In this document: in pieces, positions 23,243 through 24,702 of the stretch
How the letters are laid out: each line of letters begins with the position of its first letter
Position numbering within the stretch: the first letter of the stretch is position 1
Origin: JBDTLH01 sp039934875
GTDB taxonomy: Bacteria > Acidobacteriota > Terriglobia > Terriglobales > Acidobacteriaceae
Assembly: GCA_039934875.1 (NCBI GenBank)
Contig: JBDTLH010000246.1
Location: 1-24,702 of the forward strand
DNA length: 24,702 bases
Direction of reading: 5' to 3'
Position numbers and translations under genes: made by a program
The notes under the pieces: generated by a model
Database searches by the model: none
The model's input: only the letters and a program-made list of their open reading frames with translations
Told to the model about the DNA's origin: nothing

Positions 23243-23268
23243 TTACGTCTGAACGTAACAGTTCAAAC
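23243..23268 (-). promoter_or_regulatory. Two overlapping dyads before mtnP
   Basis: TTACGT-CTGA-ACGTAA (23243-23258) is a perfect dyad reaching into the SD. GTCTGAAC-gtaaca-GTTCAAAC (23247-23268) is an 8-bp dyad with one mismatch. They share bases, so their RNA hairpins exclude each other. This could be an operator or a simple RNA switch; no known class is recognised. Confidence 0.4.
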
Positions 23269-23389
23269 GGAATGTTTACTATGTTTCGCGACTCCGTGAC
23301 CTCGTGACTTGCTGAACTCGTGATTCTATCGCAACCACCGCCTCGGCCCGCGACCCTTGACCCATGGACCATCGCAACTCCGCGACTTG
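23269..23389. repeat. Short GTGACT/CGTGAC repeat-rich spacer
   Basis: The gap between the GNAT gene stop and the mtnP leader holds repeated short units such as GACTCCGTGAC, CTCGTGACTT and CTCGTGATTC, then CGACCCTTGACC. They look like a decayed dispersed repeat. No gene and no clear promoter are seen. Confidence 0.3.
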
Positions 23390-23677
23390 TTACTCCACCA
23401 TCCCCGCATACTCCGGATGCCGCTGTATCCACTTCCGCGCAAACGGACACAGCGGCTTCACCTTCAATCCCTGCGCCTGCGCATGGTCAAATGCAGCCTT
23501 CACCAGCGCCCCTCCAACACCTCTGCCTTCTATCTCCCTGGGAACGCCAGTATGGGTCAGCATCATCGCTCCATGCGACATTCGATAGTCCAGCACCGCC
23601 AGACTGCCATCCTCAAGAATCTCGAATCGCTGCCGGTCTGCGTTGTGTACCGCTAAGAAATTTCCTTCAGAACTCAT
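23390..23677 (-). CDS. YjdJ-type small GNAT N-acetyltransferase-like protein
   Basis: A 95-residue protein of the COG2388 type: a minimal GNAT core with strands RFEILEDGSLAVLDYRM and AMMLTHTGVPREIEGRGVGGALVKAAFDHAQAQGLKVKPLCPFARKWIQRHPEYAGMV. EGRGVGGALV is the acetyl-CoA pyrophosphate loop ([RQ]xxGxG/A), and PLCPFAxxWIxxHPEY is the family signature. The substrate is unknown. Start ATG 23677 is six bases past the amidohydrolase stop, so it is the second gene of a pair. Confidence 0.9.
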   Translation of the reverse strand: MSSEGNFLAVHNADRQRFEILEDGSLAVLDYRMSHGAMMLTHTGVPREIEGRGVGGALVKAAFDHAQAQGLKVKPLCPFARKWIQRHPEYAGMVE

Positions 23678-23683
23678 ACTCGC

Positions 23684-24702
23684 TCAATGGATTCCATATA
23701 GTTTCATTGCATTCTCCCGCATGACCATGCGCGCCAGCTCCAGCGCCTTCGGACGCGTAATCTCCCCGTCGCGCATCATACCCGTCAACGCAATGGCCAG
23801 CGCCTCGCGCGTGGTCTCGCCCGCCACCCAACCCTGCTCCTCCCAATTATCAGGGCCGATGTCAGTGCCAAACATCGCCTTCTCGGGATACGCCTCCATC
23901 CACTGCCGCAATACCGCCGACAACGCGCGCGGCGGCAAAACTAGGTCTTGAAATGAAAAATCGGCATACACGTTCGGCTTGCTCATGAGATAAGAAATAT
24001 TCTGCGGATTGGGAATTCCTCCATGCAGCAACACGAATGTCGTCTTCCGCAAGTCCGGATCGTTCAACGCAGAATCCAACCGCACCGGGTCTCCCCAGCC
24101 CAGATTGAAGTTGTACGTTCCGCCTCCGCCCGTATGGATATGCACCGTCAACCCCAATCGCCCGGCCTCCTTCGCCATGTAACGAAAGAGAAAATCCTGT
24201 AAGCGGGTATAGTCCGCCGGGTCAGGTGCTGCGCCGGCCACATACTTCGCATACACCTGCCGCGCATCATCGAGCGCGACCTTGCGCGTCTCCAGAGACC
24301 GCAAATACGCCATCTCAAATTTGATGCCAATCGCTCCCGCGCTCTTCTGCCGCTCCATCGTGGGAGTCACGACCTGGCTCAGATACTCATCCAGGGTCTT
24401 CGGCTGTTCGATTGCTAAATTCTTCAAATATCGGGTCAACAACGCATCTTCGCGCTTGAACAAGAACTCATCTACCGGCGACCGAGCCAGCAACTCAGAA
24501 TTATTCAGCGGATACATAAACGCATCCTCATACGACACCCAGCGAAAGCGCGGTCCGGTCAGCCCCGGCCCCATGGCAATGCGGTTCGCCACCATTACGT
24601 CGGTGCCAATCTTGTCCAGCACCCACACCGGATAGCGCTCGCCCTGCTCCCGCATCGTCTGCTCTTTGATTGCCTGCAGCTCCTTCAAGTGCGCCGGAGA
24701 AA
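23684..24702 (-). CDS. Amidohydrolase-superfamily protein, 5' end beyond window
   Basis: The frame is open to the right edge: codons upstream of the apparent TTG at 24688 read SPAHLKELQ without a stop, so the N-terminus is missing. The visible ~339 residues contain LTVHIHTGGGG (His-x-His), FVLLHGGIPNPQNIS, YADFSFQD and MFGTDIGPDNWEE, placed like the later metal ligands and catalytic Asp of amidohydrolase-2/uronate-isomerase-like TIM barrels. The middle part RFLFRYMAKEAGRLG-type helix fits the barrel. The substrate cannot be told. A canonical HxH at strand 1 would lie in the missing part. It is followed closely by the GNAT gene. Confidence 0.8.
   Translation of the reverse strand, partial: SPAHLKELQAIKEQTMREQGERYPVWVLDKIGTDVMVANRIAMGPGLTGPRFRWVSYEDAFMYPLNNSELLARSPVDEFLFKREDALLTRYLKNLAIEQPKTLDEYLSQVVTPTMERQKSAGAIGIKFEMAYLRSLETRKVALDDARQVYAKYVAGAAPDPADYTRLQDFLFRYMAKEAGRLGLTVHIHTGGGGTYNFNLGWGDPVRLDSALNDPDLRKTTFVLLHGGIPNPQNISYLMSKPNVYADFSFQDLVLPPRALSAVLRQWMEAYPEKAMFGTDIGPDNWEEQGWVAGETTREALAIALTGMMRDGEITRPKALELARMVMRENAMKLYGIH

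Overview
The window reads as a stretch of an Acidobacteriota chromosome, most likely Terriglobia/Terriglobales. This is inferred from family content, not from a marker gene. The main pointers are a large Oar-like TonB-dependent receptor with an N-terminal carboxypeptidase-regulatory domain, a short omega subunit of the form MRSDLIYDALT, a moderately high GC content, and several protein types common in that phylum. No rRNA, tRNA, CRISPR array, IS element or prophage was recognised.

Layout. Positions 1-4284 hold an arsenic-response locus. On the minus strand are an edge-truncated secreted protein with internal Gly/Tyr repeats (1-583) and an ArsR repressor. On the plus strand, diverging from arsR across a perfect 10-bp inverted repeat, lie arsM (As(III) methyltransferase), a SpoIIE-type PP2C phosphatase and a thioredoxin-reductase-like flavoprotein without redox CxxC motifs. 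From 4433 to the right edge every gene is on the minus strand. In genomic order these are the TonB-dependent receptor, a 68-aa basic protein with its own terminator, a vWA protein paired with a MoxR/Mg-chelatase-like AAA+ ATPase, a LON-domain protein, rho, rpoZ, and then a long tightly packed series. Read in transcription order that series is mtnP, a PfkB kinase, a polytopic membrane protein (GT-C-like), a DapF-like protein, an LD-carboxypeptidase (ldcA), mpl, an M61 peptidase and plsC. Upstream of it are a YjdJ-type GNAT protein and an amidohydrolase that runs off the right edge.

How the genes work together. arsR/arsM form a divergent, probably arsenite-inducible unit. LdcA and Mpl are consecutive steps of murein-peptide recycling: LdcA trims tetrapeptide to tripeptide and Mpl ligates tripeptide to UDP-MurNAc. 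The DapF-like protein sits just upstream and would fit meso-diaminopimelate chemistry, but both catalytic Cys positions are Ser (S73, S209). This is the most striking protein-level anomaly in the window. rho has a near-consensus -10 box and a C-rich, G-poor leader suggesting Rho-dependent autoregulation.

Non-coding structure worth notice: the ars operator, a hairpin that could mask the TonB receptor's ribosome-binding site, phased T-tracts (predicted DNA bend) at 8186-8254, overlapping dyads ahead of mtnP, and short CAGCA/TCAGC repeats, one of which forms the C-terminal tail of Mpl. I found no clearly new multi-gene defence or mobile system.
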